DNA of 47,758 nucleotides. Source: Bacillota bacterium. Lineage in GTDB: Bacteria; Bacillota; Sulfobacillia; Sulfobacillales; JAIMBI01. This document shows, piece by piece, positions 33,930 to 42,418 of this stretch (the stretch's first letter is position 1; the number at the start of each line of letters is the position of its first letter). Both the position numbers and the translations under genes were made by a program. The notes beneath the pieces are model-generated. The model did not search any database. It saw only the letters and a list, made by a program, of their open reading frames with translations, and was not told the DNA's origin. Location of the stretch: contig JAJZWS010000021.1 of the NCBI GenBank assembly GCA_021846565.1, forward strand, positions 1 to 47,758, given 5' to 3'.

Positions 33930-34998
33930 GCAGGCGGATTCGCTCCGGCGCTGGGTGCATGCCAAAGCGGACGATGTCACCAGCGAGGTGCTGGCCGGAC
34001 GCCTTAGGGGGCCGCACGTGCTGGCCATCACCTCCGGAAAAGGGGGGGTGGGCAAGTCCAACCTGGCTCTGAACCTGGCACTTGCCCTGCAGATCCGGGG
34101 GGTGGCGACGGCCGTGTTGGACGCGGACCTGGGTTTGGCGAACATCAACATCATTCTGGGCCAGGAGCCGGATTACACGGTGTTTGATGTCATGCAGGGC
34201 GACCGGCACTTGGCGGACGTGGTGGTGCCCGGGCCGCACGGTCTCACGATCATTCCGGGGGCATCTGGGCTGGCCGAGGCCGCCGCCGCCAACCTGGACC
34301 AGGTGGCCACGCTGCTGGCGGAATTTCAGTCGCTGGAATCGCAGGTTGAATGGCTGGTGGTGGACACCGGCGCGGGCATTGCCCCAGCGGTGCTGGCGTT
34401 CGTGGCGGCGGCCGACGAGGCATTGGTGGTCACCACGCCCGAGCCGACCGCCCTAGCCGACGCCTATGGTCTCATCCGTGCGGTTGACGAGACCGACAGC
34501 CCGGTGCGTCTGCACCTGGTCGTGAACCGGGCCGGTGATGCGCTCCGGGGCCAGCGCACTGGCGAGCGGCTGGCGGGGCTGGTGGCCAAAGCGTTGAGCC
34601 GGTCGGTCGCGGTGGCGGGGGTGGTGCTGGAAGACGCCGCCGTGGCGCGGGCCGTGGTGCGCCAGGAACCGTTTTACCTGGGGGCGCCCAAAAGCCTGGC
34701 GCGGCAGGACGTCGACCGCCTGGCCGACTACCTCCTGGACCGCGTGCCCGCCCCGCGCCGGGGCGGCATTGCGGGCTTTGTCCGCCGCGTGCTGGCGTCG
34801 GTGCCGATCGGCCGCGGCGACGCGGCGCCGCCAACGGGTTCGCTGAAAAACCAGGAACCGGGGCTCCCGATGGCGAATGCCTATCCCTCGACAGGGCCTG
34901 CTTACGCGGGCGAGCAGGGCGCGAGCATCCAGGGGACCGCCACCGGTGAGGACAGGGCGGCCTTGAGGCCCCGCGAAACGGAGGAGGGACCGCGGTGA
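33922..34998 (+). CDS. flhG: MinD-like ATPase FlhG
   Basis: FlhG limits flagellum number by stimulating FlhF GTPase. The 358-residue protein begins EQADSLRRW, a form of the DQAxxLR peptide that activates FlhF. The deviant Walker A is TSGKGGVGKSNLALNLA, then VLDADLGLANINIILG and WLVVDTGAGIAP. A region near residue 245-265 (LADYLLDRVP) is the end of the normal fold. An extra 75-residue tail rich in Pro, Gly, Gln and Ala follows, which is unusual. The GTG at 33922 has gggaggtgagg upstream. The end overlaps the flgF start by four bases. Confidence 0.92.
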   Translation: MAEQADSLRRWVHAKADDVTSEVLAGRLRGPHVLAITSGKGGVGKSNLALNLALALQIRGVATAVLDADLGLANINIILGQEPDYTVFDVMQGDRHLADVVVPGPHGLTIIPGASGLAEAAAANLDQVATLLAEFQSLESQVEWLVVDTGAGIAPAVLAFVAAADEALVVTTPEPTALADAYGLIRAVDETDSPVRLHLVVNRAGDALRGQRTGERLAGLVAKALSRSVAVAGVVLEDAAVARAVVRQEPFYLGAPKSLARQDVDRLADYLLDRVPAPRRGGIAGFVRRVLASVPIGRGDAAPPTGSLKNQEPGLPMANAYPSTGPAYAGEQGASIQGTATGEDRAALRPRETEEGPR

Positions 34999-35732
34999 AC
35001 GCGATTTACACAGCCGCCAGCGGATTGACCGCCGAGCGGCAGTGGCTGGCCACGATTGGGAGCAACCTCGCGGCAGCCAATTCTCCGGGCTACCTGGCGG
35101 CGACCGACCAGTTTGCCGCCTTTCCCCCGGTGATGGTGGGGCGCACCGCATCGCCGGGCGCGCCCGCCAACAGCCAGTTGGGCTCCACCAGCTGGGGGGT
35201 GGCCACGCTCCCGGCCATCGACAACCCGGCGAGTGGGCTGGGCCTGGTGAGCACCGGGCGCATGCTGGATGTGGGAGTGGCTGGACCGGGCTTTCTCACG
35301 GTGGCCACCCCCACCGGGACCGCCTACACCAAAGACGGCCGGCTGTTTTTGGATAGCCAGGGCACCTTGGTGACCGGCCAGGGCGACCGGGTCCTATCCA
35401 CCACCGGGGCGCCCATCCACCTCGGCACGGGTCCGGTGTCCATCGCTGCCAACGGCACGATCACGCAGAACGGGGCCGCGGTGGCCCAGCTGGCGGTGGT
35501 GACTTTGTCGGGCACCCTCACGAGCCAGCCCGGCAACCTCTACACCGGCACCGCAGCCCCCTCGCCCACCTCTCAGATTGTTCAGGGGGCGTTGAACCAG
35601 TCCGGGGTGTCGCTCACGCAAAGCGCCACCGCCATGATCCAGGCGGAAACGGCGTATCAGGGATTGTCGACGATGGTGACGGAAGAAGCCACGCGGCTCA
35701 GCGAGGCGGCCAAGCTAGGGGTCATGGCGTGA
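34995..35732 (+). CDS. flgF: flagellar rod protein FlgF-like
   Basis: Distal rod/hook-family protein of 245 residues, of the FlgF/FlhO kind. The N-terminal axial motif is TIGSNLAAANSPGYLA, the middle has GPGFLTVATPTGTAYTKDG (family FxVxTxxGxxYTRxG), and the C-terminus VSLTQSATAMIQAETAYQ. It pairs with the next gene, as FlhO and FlhP do in Bacillus. Being less canonical and shorter than the second, it is the better candidate for FlgF. Confidence 0.85.
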   Translation: MNAIYTAASGLTAERQWLATIGSNLAAANSPGYLAATDQFAAFPPVMVGRTASPGAPANSQLGSTSWGVATLPAIDNPASGLGLVSTGRMLDVGVAGPGFLTVATPTGTAYTKDGRLFLDSQGTLVTGQGDRVLSTTGAPIHLGTGPVSIAANGTITQNGAAVAQLAVVTLSGTLTSQPGNLYTGTAAPSPTSQIVQGALNQSGVSLTQSATAMIQAETAYQGLSTMVTEEATRLSEAAKLGVMA

Positions 35733-35769
35733 GGGGATCGCGAACGGCGGCATTCGGAGGTGAGATCGG

Positions 35770-36546
35770 ATGGATATGATGCTGGCGGCGGCCCAAAACG
35801 GGCTGGCCACCCAAAGCTTTCTCATCACTCAGGTGGCGGACAATCTCGCCAACGTGAACACGGCCGGCTATGGACGGCGCATCACGGCCGCCACCGGGGG
35901 CGGCGGCACGATGGTGCGGCCGCCTGGGGTCGTCATGATGGGAACGGGCCTTCTGCCGTCGGCGAGCGTGCCAGCGCCAGTGCAGTCCGGGGTGGATGTG
36001 CCCACGTTCAGTCAGGGGATGACCGGCGTGTCGAGCCCCACCGCGCTCGCGGTGGCCGGCAGCGGTTTCTTCCAGGTGCAACTCCCCAGCGGGCAGCTTG
36101 GGTACACCCGCGCGGGCAGCTTTCGGGTCGACGCCAATGGGCAGTTGGTGAACCCCCAGGGATACCGGCTGGTGCCCGCTATCAAGGTGCCGCCTGGGGC
36201 GACTGGCCTCGCGATTGCTGCGAACGGCACCGTCACCGCTCAGGTGGGCGGCACCACCACCACGCTGGGTCAAATCACCCTCGCGCTGTTTCCCAATGAC
36301 GCCGGGCTGGTGCAGCAGGCTGGGGGCGTGTACCAACCCAGCGCCAACAGCGGGGCGCCAACCGTCGTCGTGCCCGGGACCGGGGGATCCGGCCCCCTAG
36401 TGTCCGGCGCCCTGAATGCGAGCGGCGTGTCTGTCTCCAGTGAGATGGTGGCCCTGATTCAGGCGTCGTCGGCGTATAGTTTGTCGGCCAAGCTTATGAC
36501 CACCGCGGAGGTGCTGGACCAAGCCACAACTCAAATGAACGCGTGA
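35770..36546 (+). CDS. flgG: flagellar distal rod protein FlgG
   Basis: Distal rod protein of 258 residues. Motifs include QVADNLANVNTAGYGRRIT, AVAGSGFFQVQLPSGQLGY followed by TRAG, and the C-terminal VSVSSEMVALIQASSAYSLS. Second of the flgF-flgG pair; the ATG at 35770 has ggaggtgagatc upstream. It converges on the transglycosylase gene, 31 bases away, with no obvious terminator between them. Confidence 0.88.
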   Translation: MDMMLAAAQNGLATQSFLITQVADNLANVNTAGYGRRITAATGGGGTMVRPPGVVMMGTGLLPSASVPAPVQSGVDVPTFSQGMTGVSSPTALAVAGSGFFQVQLPSGQLGYTRAGSFRVDANGQLVNPQGYRLVPAIKVPPGATGLAIAANGTVTAQVGGTTTTLGQITLALFPNDAGLVQQAGGVYQPSANSGAPTVVVPGTGGSGPLVSGALNASGVSVSSEMVALIQASSAYSLSAKLMTTAEVLDQATTQMNA

Positions 36547-36577
36547 AGAACGCCGTAACAAGCGTTTGGCGGCGGCT

Positions 36578-37147
36578 TCAGGCGCGTGTGGCGGCGCCCG
36601 ATCTGGGGGAGAGGGACGCCAGGATGTCGTGGACGTAGTGCTGGGTCTGGGCATAAGGGGGCACCCCGCCATAGCGCTCCACCGCGCCGGGGCCCGCGTT
36701 GTAGGCCGCCAGGGCCAGAGGCAGGCTTTTGAACTGGACCAGCAGCTCGGCGAGATAGTGGGCCCCGCCACTAATGTTCTCGGCGGCGTTCGCCGGATTG
36801 ACCCCCAGCTCCCGGGCCGTGCCGGGCATGAGCTGCATCACACCGACGGCGCCGGCTGGACTCTGGGACGCGGGGTTGAAGCCCGACTCCTGCCGCGCCA
36901 CCGCTTCCAGCAACTGCGGGGAAAGGCCGGTGGCCGAGGCCGCGCGGGCGAAGTCCTGGGCCAGGGTGGGGGGGGGCCCCATCGGATTCGTGGCCCCCTG
37001 GGGGTGGGTGGGTGTCATGCCGCCCCACACCTGGTTCCAGGCACTGGCATTGCCGGGCGCGGTGGCGGACGCCAGTTCGGGCACCAGTTGGGTCAGCCAC
37101 AGGGACAGGAGGGCATCCGCCCAGGCACTGGTCACATTCATCGCCAT
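36578..37147 (-). CDS. lytic transglycosylase (SLT/goose-lysozyme type) in the flagellar cluster
   Basis: Cuts the glycan strands of peptidoglycan, probably to open a path for the rod. The 189-residue protein has an N-terminal helical lead (MAMNVTSAWADALLSLWLTQ) that lacks a basic start and is not a standard Sec signal. The SLT domain runs from about 85: AVARQESGFNPASQSPAGA (catalytic Glu), VGVMQLMPGTARELGV and PLALAAYNAGPGAVERYGG. In Gram-negative bacteria FlgJ has this job; no FlgJ is seen here, and this gene could replace it, perhaps leaving through the flagellar export system. It is alone on the minus strand between flgG and fliL. The ATG at 37147 has agggggcg upstream. Confidence 0.88.
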   Translation of the reverse strand: MAMNVTSAWADALLSLWLTQLVPELASATAPGNASAWNQVWGGMTPTHPQGATNPMGPPPTLAQDFARAASATGLSPQLLEAVARQESGFNPASQSPAGAVGVMQLMPGTARELGVNPANAAENISGGAHYLAELLVQFKSLPLALAAYNAGPGAVERYGGVPPYAQTQHYVHDILASLSPRSGAATRA

Positions 37148-37310
37148 CGCCCCCTGGGATGTACCGTAGCACCGTCGCGGACGGCTTCCAAACGCTTGGC
37201 CCGCAATTGCCCAATATCCCACAAGCGGTTGACCCAGTCCGAGCCCGGTGCCATGGTCAGGGAGGCGCCGCACGGCGCCCAAGTAGACGAAGGCAGGAGG
37301 CATATCAGCC

Positions 37311-37799
37311 ATGCGCGGACTGATCCGCACGGTGGCCACGCTGCTGGTGGGCGTGGCCGTGGGCGCGGCCGGGGTGTACTATGGCTTCCCGGGCTTGATT
37401 CATTCGCGCGCCGTGGCGGCCGCAGAAGTCAAGCTCACGCCCAAACCGTTCAATGCGGCCACCGCTGCGGTGGTCACCGAAGGGCCGATCGAATCCAACC
37501 TGGCGGGAGCCGGGCACTACGCGTCCGTCACGCTGTCATTTCAGGTGTCGGCCAGCGCGCTGGCCGCCGCGGGGGGCAGTGTTGCGGGCAGCTCGGGAAG
37601 CACCGGCACCGGCTCGCCGCTGTTGGACGGGCGCATCGACAACCTGGTGACCGACGTCCTGCGCCAGACAACCTACACTCAGCTTCAGCAGTCGGGCGGG
37701 GTGTCGGCACTCAAAGCCAGCATCTCGGAAGTGTTGCAGTCAGTGTTTGGCCCCGGCACGATTGGAGCCGTGTACTTCAGCAAGTTGGTGACCCAGTGA
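37311..37799 (+). CDS. fliL: flagellar basal body protein FliL
   Basis: FliL rings surround the stator and help torque. The 162-residue protein has one N-terminal helix (about 5-28) and an extracellular domain: GHYASVTLSFQVSASA, LDGRIDNLVTDVLRQTTYTQ and a final FGPGTIGAVYFSKLVTQ, the usual FliL end (VxxVxFTxFVxQ). A Ser/Gly-rich insertion around 85-100 is atypical. The gene is divergent from the transglycosylase (163-base gap). Confidence 0.85.
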   Translation: MRGLIRTVATLLVGVAVGAAGVYYGFPGLIHSRAVAAAEVKLTPKPFNAATAAVVTEGPIESNLAGAGHYASVTLSFQVSASALAAAGGSVAGSSGSTGTGSPLLDGRIDNLVTDVLRQTTYTQLQQSGGVSALKASISEVLQSVFGPGTIGAVYFSKLVTQ

Positions 37800-37860
37800 G
37801 GAGGAGCCGGTCCGCGAGAAAATCGCCAAGAAAATCGCCGGGAAATTCACCTTATATGTT

Positions 37861-37892
37861 TTGCCAGGCGGGGACGGCAGGCGGACAATAAT
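37861..37892 (+). promoter_or_regulatory. possible flagellin promoter
   Basis: TTGCCA (37861-37866) and ACAATA (37885-37890) are 18 bases apart, a weak vegetative-type promoter. I could not find the TAAA...GCCGATAA flagellar sigma pattern expected for flagellin genes at a useful position. The leader that would follow holds two hairpins. Confidence 0.3.
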
Positions 37893-37962
37893 CCTGCGAG
37901 TTGCAGGCGCCCAAGGAAGGGCGCCACACGCGCACCAAATATCTCGCAATCTCAAGGAGGAG
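37893..37962 (+). promoter_or_regulatory. flagellin leader with CsrA-type binding sites
   Basis: Hairpin 1 is CCTGC/GCAGG (37893-37907); hairpin 2 is GGCGCCC/GGGCGCC (37906-37925, perfect seven pairs) with loop AAGGAA showing GGA. A second GGA-bearing sequence, CAAGGAGGAG (37953-37962), is the ribosome binding site itself. One GGA in a hairpin loop plus one on the ribosome site is the layout by which CsrA blocks flagellin translation in Bacillus. csrA and fliW are encoded 4-5 kb downstream. The two hairpins share two bases, so only one can form fully at a time. Confidence 0.6.
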
Positions 37963-37969
37963 ATTTCGC

Positions 37970-39154
37970 GTGATCATCAACACCAACATTCCGGCGCTCT
38001 TAGCGATGAATGCGCTGGATGGCACCGAAACCGCGACCCAAAACGTGTTGCAGCAGTTGTCCACCGGGTACCGCATCACGTCGGCGGCCACCGACCCGGC
38101 GGGTCTGGCGATTGCGACGGGCATGAACGCCCAGGTGGGCGGGTTGAACCAAGCGTATTCGAACGCCCAATCGGCCAATTCGATGTTGCAGACCGCCGAA
38201 GGCGGAATCGGGCAGGATCAGCAGATCCTGCAGCAGATTCGATCGCTGGCTGTGGAGGCGTCCAACGGCACCATGACCACGACCGATCGGACGAACATCC
38301 AGTCGGAAATCAACCAGCTGATTCAGCAGGTGAACGACAACGCCAAAAACACGGTGTTCAACAACAAGCAGCTGCTGAACGGCACCTACTCGCAGCTCAC
38401 GGCCACCACGGCCAGCTCCAGCATCGCGGTGACGGTGGGGAGCGACACCAGCCAGGTGAGCACGGGCGCGGCCGGCACCTACACGGTCGCCTTCAGTTCG
38501 TCGTCCGGATCCAATGGCCAGGTGACCGATGTGGCCAAGCTGGAGTTTGGCGGCAACACGGTGGCCACCGCCACCTTGACCAACCTCACCAACTCGACGT
38601 CGAGCCTGGTGTTCCAGTTCGTCGGCGCTAACGTGAGCGGCAGTGCGCTGTCGTTCAACGTGTCCACGTCAGCGGCGGAAGCCACCACGTCGGGTGCCAC
38701 CGCCACCTTCACGGTGGCATCGGACGCGAGCATCTCCAACGTGTTGTCGTTCCAGGTGGGGTCCAACCAGGGCGGCTCCAACGAGCTGAACGTGACGCTG
38801 GGCAACATGAGCGCGCAGAACCTGGGACTGCAGGACGCGGCGGGCACCAATATGGATGTGTCGAGCTCGGCGGCGGCGGCGCAGAACGCCATTACCATCG
38901 TCACCAACGCGATCAACATGCAGAGCACGGCACGATCCAGCGTGGGGGCGTACGAGAATCAGCTGTCGTACACCATGTCGAACCTGCAGACCGAGTCCAC
39001 CAACCTGAACTCAGCGCAGAGCAACATCATGGACGTCAATATGGCGCAGGCCATGACGTCGTTCACGAAGGACCAGGTGCTGGCGCAGAGCGGGGCAGCG
39101 ATGCTGTCGCAGGCGCAGGCCTTGCCGGACCTGATTCTGAAGATCCTGGGTTAG
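37970..39154 (+). CDS. hag: flagellin
   Basis: Filament subunit of 394 residues. The N-terminal D0/D1 part starts MIINTNIPALLAMNALDG and has QQLSTGYRITSAATDPAGLA and AEGGIGQDQQILQQIRSLA; the C-terminal D0 part ends AQSGAAMLSQAQALPDLILK. The middle (about 140-280) is a Ser/Thr/Val-rich surface domain of about 140 residues that could accept O-linked sugars. The GTG at 37970 has aaggagg nine bases upstream and leads straight into the flagellin consensus. The gene is flanked by its own leader and by a terminator, so it is probably a single-gene transcript. Confidence 0.96.
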   Translation: MIINTNIPALLAMNALDGTETATQNVLQQLSTGYRITSAATDPAGLAIATGMNAQVGGLNQAYSNAQSANSMLQTAEGGIGQDQQILQQIRSLAVEASNGTMTTTDRTNIQSEINQLIQQVNDNAKNTVFNNKQLLNGTYSQLTATTASSSIAVTVGSDTSQVSTGAAGTYTVAFSSSSGSNGQVTDVAKLEFGGNTVATATLTNLTNSTSSLVFQFVGANVSGSALSFNVSTSAAEATTSGATATFTVASDASISNVLSFQVGSNQGGSNELNVTLGNMSAQNLGLQDAAGTNMDVSSSAAAAQNAITIVTNAINMQSTARSSVGAYENQLSYTMSNLQTESTNLNSAQSNIMDVNMAQAMTSFTKDQVLAQSGAAMLSQAQALPDLILKILG

Positions 39155-39160
39155 CGCGGA

Positions 39161-39186
39161 GCCGGAGGGGGTGCGCCCCCTCCGGC
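39161..39186 (+). terminator. hairpin terminator after flagellin
   Basis: A perfect 11-bp GC stem (39161-39171 with 39176-39186) closes the loop TGCG, starting six bases after the flagellin stop. A short pyrimidine run (gcccgtttcc) follows. It probably separates abundant flagellin mRNA from the fliD operon. Confidence 0.75.
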
Positions 39187-39217
39187 GCCCGTTTCCTGTG
39201 TAGGGGGGAGGAAGACG

Positions 39218-40591
39218 ATGTCCACCGTCTCCATCGGCAACCTGTACTCTGGCGGGGTGAACTTCAACGGCCTGATTCAAACACTGGTGGCCCAGCAGAG
39301 TGCGCCCATCACACAACTCAACCAGCAGATTCAGGGCTGGGCCCAGGATCAGAGCGTGTGGCAGGCCCTGGCAAGCCAGATGACCACCTTGGAATCGGCC
39401 GCCGCCACCTTGTCCAGCAGCGCGACCTTCCAACAGACGGGCGCGGTCAGCACCAACAGCGGCGTGGTGGTGGCGGCGGCTGACAGTTCGGCGCATCCCG
39501 GCACCTATTTGGTCAATGTGACCCAGCTCATGCAGACGGAACTGGATTTGGGTACAGTCAAAGAGTCGTCGTCGACCGGAAGCCTAGGGCTCTCGGGGCA
39601 GTTTACGATTGCGCTGGGCAGCGGCAACTGGACGGTATCGGTCACGTCGGGGGAGTCTCTGCTCCAGGTGGCCAGCAGCATCGACAACACACCCGGTATT
39701 GGCGTCGTTGCCTCGGTGGTGAACGACCAACTGGCCATCCAGGGCGACAATGGCAATGGCATCACGTATTCGGACCCCAGTGGGGTGCTCACCGCCTTGG
39801 GGATTCTCTCGTCGCGCACCGCCACGACCGCCAGCGATGTGGTGCAGGCCGCCCACTACTCGGCGTATTCCATTGACGGGGTGAGCCTCACGAACCCCAC
39901 CAACACCGACACCACGACAGTCCCGGGGATGAGCTTTCAATTCAACGGCGTGGGGAGCGGCGTGGTGACGGTCTCCACCAGTACGGCGGCCATTGCCGCC
40001 GACATCAAAAAATTTGTGGGCGCGTACAATGCGCTCCAGCAAACCATTAACAAGGACACCGCCAAGGGCGGAGTGCTCCAGGGCCAGGCGTCGCTGACGA
40101 CCTTGGAGGACCAATTGGCGCAGGTGGCCACCTCCATAGTGTCGGGTCTCACGGGATCGACCTATCAGGACCTGCCCAATATCGGCATCACGCTCACGAG
40201 CAGCGGTACCATGACTCTCAACACCACGACCTTGGACCAGGCGCTGTCGGCGAGCGCCAGCGGGGTGGCGGCCGTGTTTGACCAGGTAGGGGCCGGCATC
40301 GCGGTCCAACTCCACAATTTGGGTCAACAGTACACCCAGACGACGACGGGCATCATCCCGTCCATCGTGTCGGGCTACGCCGGGCAGATGCAGGTGGCCA
40401 ATGCCGAGGTAAGTCAGCTGCAGCAGCAGCTCACGCTGTACCAGCAGCAGCTTCAACAGGAATTTCTGGCGACCCAGGAAATGATCGCGCAGCTGGACGG
40501 CAACACCACGCTGTTGAACAGCCTCACCAGCGCGTCGACGGCTGCCGGAACCGGCGTGGCGACGGTGTCGAACACCAGCGGCGCGCTTTAG
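39218..40591 (+). CDS. fliD: flagellar filament cap protein FliD
   Basis: FliD caps the filament and folds incoming flagellin. The protein has 457 residues. The N-terminal part has the FliD opening pattern: YSGGVNFNGLIQTLVAQQSA and PITQLNQQIQGWAQDQSVWQ. The C-terminal half has FVGAYNALQQTINKD and a long Gln-rich coiled coil (VSQLQQQLTLYQQQLQQEF) near the end, which forms the leg helices. The ribosome site ggggggagg precedes the ATG. Confidence 0.93.
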   Translation: MSTVSIGNLYSGGVNFNGLIQTLVAQQSAPITQLNQQIQGWAQDQSVWQALASQMTTLESAAATLSSSATFQQTGAVSTNSGVVVAAADSSAHPGTYLVNVTQLMQTELDLGTVKESSSTGSLGLSGQFTIALGSGNWTVSVTSGESLLQVASSIDNTPGIGVVASVVNDQLAIQGDNGNGITYSDPSGVLTALGILSSRTATTASDVVQAAHYSAYSIDGVSLTNPTNTDTTTVPGMSFQFNGVGSGVVTVSTSTAAIAADIKKFVGAYNALQQTINKDTAKGGVLQGQASLTTLEDQLAQVATSIVSGLTGSTYQDLPNIGITLTSSGTMTLNTTTLDQALSASASGVAAVFDQVGAGIAVQLHNLGQQYTQTTTGIIPSIVSGYAGQMQVANAEVSQLQQQLTLYQQQLQQEFLATQEMIAQLDGNTTLLNSLTSASTAAGTGVATVSNTSGAL

Positions 40592-40637
40592 CTCTTCGGT
40601 GGGTCCCGGGTCAGGCGGCGCAGGGAGGAATTTGACG

Positions 40638-41081
40638 GTGGCGACAGTGACGACACGGACGAACGAGGCCGAGCTGGCGCGGTGGCGGGAAATGTCGGTG
40701 CGCACGCTCTCGCCGCAGGGCTTGGTGGTATTTGCGCTGGAGGGCGTGTTGCGCCGCGTGGGACTGGCGGAGGCGGCACTTGGGTCCGTGGCGCTTGAGG
40801 ATGCCCACGTGGCGCTCACCGAAAGCCAGGACGCGCTGGTTGCGGTCGCGGGCTCCTTGAATCCGGGCTGGCCCCCGACCGCCAATCTCCGGCGGCTGTT
40901 GGATTATTGCGTCCGTCGACTGCGCGACAGCAACTGGCAGAAGGACCCGGCACCACTAGCGGAGGTCACCGCCGTCCTGAGCGAGTTGGCCGACGCCTTT
41001 CGCCAGATGGGCCAAGGTGCCGCGGTTCCCGGGCCAGAGACGGAGGCGGCGCCACGGCGCACGGTGGACTTTGCCGGATAG
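40638..41081 (+). CDS. fliS: flagellin export chaperone FliS
   Basis: FliS holds flagellin unfolded for export and, with FliW, takes part in flagellin homeostasis. The 147-residue protein is divergent but helical with the family layout: MSVRTLSPQGLVVFALEGVL (family taSPxxLixxLYdgai), a central helix around ALTESQDALVAVAGSLNPGW, then LRRLLDYCVRRLRDSNWQKD and AEVTAVLSELADAFRQM. The position after fliD fits. The GTG at 40638 has gggagg nine bases upstream. Confidence 0.8.
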   Translation: MATVTTRTNEAELARWREMSVRTLSPQGLVVFALEGVLRRVGLAEAALGSVALEDAHVALTESQDALVAVAGSLNPGWPPTANLRRLLDYCVRRLRDSNWQKDPAPLAEVTAVLSELADAFRQMGQGAAVPGPETEAAPRRTVDFAG

Positions 41082-41379
41082 CGCTCAGGCGGGAGACCTG
41101 CCCACTTGGGCGGAGTTGCTGGCCATCACCCGCGATCAGGTGGCGGCGGCCAGGGCAGGGGACTGGGGGCGGGTGCGGTCGATGATGGCCATGCGGCGGG
41201 TTCCGCACGCGGTGTGCCCCCCGCCTTTGGCGGACGAGTACTGGGGAGCGCACCAGACGCTCCGCGAGCTGTTGGGCGCCCGCCTCATCGCTCTGGATGC
41301 CGAGCGGGCCCGCCTGGCGGGGGCGGCCCGGTGGTCCCGGCCGCCGGTGGCGCCGCTGCTGGTGGACCGGCGGGATTAA
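41071..41379 (+). CDS. FliT-like small protein
   Basis: The 102-residue protein in the fliT position after fliS. It reads PTWAELLAITRDQVAAARAG then DWGRVRSMMAMRRV, like the first helix pair of FliT-type chaperones (w..l..lt......a...gdw). The second half (YWGAHQTLRELLGARLIALD) could be the third helix. I chose the TTG at 41071, overlapping fliS by 11 bases, because the frame upstream is a shadow of fliS. The family is too variable to be sure; a FliD or FliS chaperone role is inferred. Confidence 0.5.
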   Translation: MPDSAQAGDLPTWAELLAITRDQVAAARAGDWGRVRSMMAMRRVPHAVCPPPLADEYWGAHQTLRELLGARLIALDAERARLAGAARWSRPPVAPLLVDRRD

Positions 41380-41404
41380 CCCGGGGCGGGAAGGGGGGGA
41401 CGGC

Positions 41405-42418
41405 ATGCCCGTGGTGAAGGGACCGACGGCGGCACTGAGACCCTATGACTTCCGGCGGCCGTACCAGCTCAACAAGCTGCAGGTCGAGGCCATTGGTTTG
41501 GTGTCGGACGGATTTTGTCGCGCGGTGTCCAATCTGCTGACGGCCTACCTGCACTCCGCGCAGGCGGAGGTGTCCTTTCGGGGGTTGGAGCAGGTGCCGT
41601 ACGAGGAGTTTTTGGAAGCGACGCCGGTGCCTTCGGTGTTGAACGTTTTCTCCCATCCACCGGAATCCGGCACGGCGCTCATGCGGTTTGACGTGGACAT
41701 GGCCCTGGTGGTGGTGGACAAGGCGCTAGGCGGTCCGGGGCTGGCCCAGGAGGCGTCGCGGCCGCTGACCGAGATCGAGCAGGCGGTGTTCGGACGCTTT
41801 GCCCAGCGCCTCCTGGCGCTGTATGCCCAGTCCTGGGCTTCAGCCCGCGCCTTCTCCATCCGGCTGGAGGGCACGGAGTTCAACCCGGTGTTTGCCCAGA
41901 TTGTGGGGCAGGGCGATTTGGTGGTGGTGAGCCGCTTTGAAATGGCGCTGGAAGAAGGCGTGACCGGAATCTTTGAACTGGTGTGGCCCTACGCCACGAT
42001 CCGGCCGCTGGCCCAGGCGGTGGCCACCCATGGGTGGAACCGTGAGGACGAGGAGAAGCCGAGCCAGCCGTCGTCGGCGATGCATGCCCAGGTGGTGGAG
42101 ACGCCGGTGCTGTTGCGCGTGCTGCTGGGGCGGGCCCAGCTGTCGCTGGAGGAATTCAGCCAAATCGCGGTGGGCCACGTCATTGTGCTGGACCGGCGGC
42201 ACGATGACGCCCTGGACGTGGAACTGGGTGGGTTGGTCAAATTTCAGGCAGTGGCCGGCCAGTGGCGGGGCCAGCGGGCGGTGCGCATGCTGGGCCGGCA
42301 GGGGGCCCACCGTGGGCCGCGAGGCAGCCAGGAGGACCATGCGGGCGAGCACGTGAGCGAGCAGGTGCAGGTGAAGGAGGACGGACGTGAGCAAACGGGC
42401 GAACAAGCTGACGGCTGA
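41405..42418 (+). CDS. fliM: flagellar motor switch protein FliM
   Basis: FliM forms the switch ring with FliG and FliN. The 337-residue protein opens directly with LRPYDFRRPYQLNKLQVEAI, normally preceded by the CheY-binding peptide (LSQxEIDALL), which is missing here. The middle domain has ESGTALMRFDVDMALVVVDK, SRPLTEIEQAVFGRFAQRLL and EFNPVFAQIVGQGDLVVVSR. The C-terminal SpoA domain follows (LLGRAQLSLEEFSQIAVGHV; LDRRHDDALDVELGG). The last 40 residues are a polar tail that overlaps the fliN start by 32 bases. The ATG at 41405 has aaggggggac upstream. Confidence 0.92.
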   Translation: MPVVKGPTAALRPYDFRRPYQLNKLQVEAIGLVSDGFCRAVSNLLTAYLHSAQAEVSFRGLEQVPYEEFLEATPVPSVLNVFSHPPESGTALMRFDVDMALVVVDKALGGPGLAQEASRPLTEIEQAVFGRFAQRLLALYAQSWASARAFSIRLEGTEFNPVFAQIVGQGDLVVVSRFEMALEEGVTGIFELVWPYATIRPLAQAVATHGWNREDEEKPSQPSSAMHAQVVETPVLLRVLLGRAQLSLEEFSQIAVGHVIVLDRRHDDALDVELGGLVKFQAVAGQWRGQRAVRMLGRQGAHRGPRGSQEDHAGEHVSEQVQVKEDGREQTGEQADG

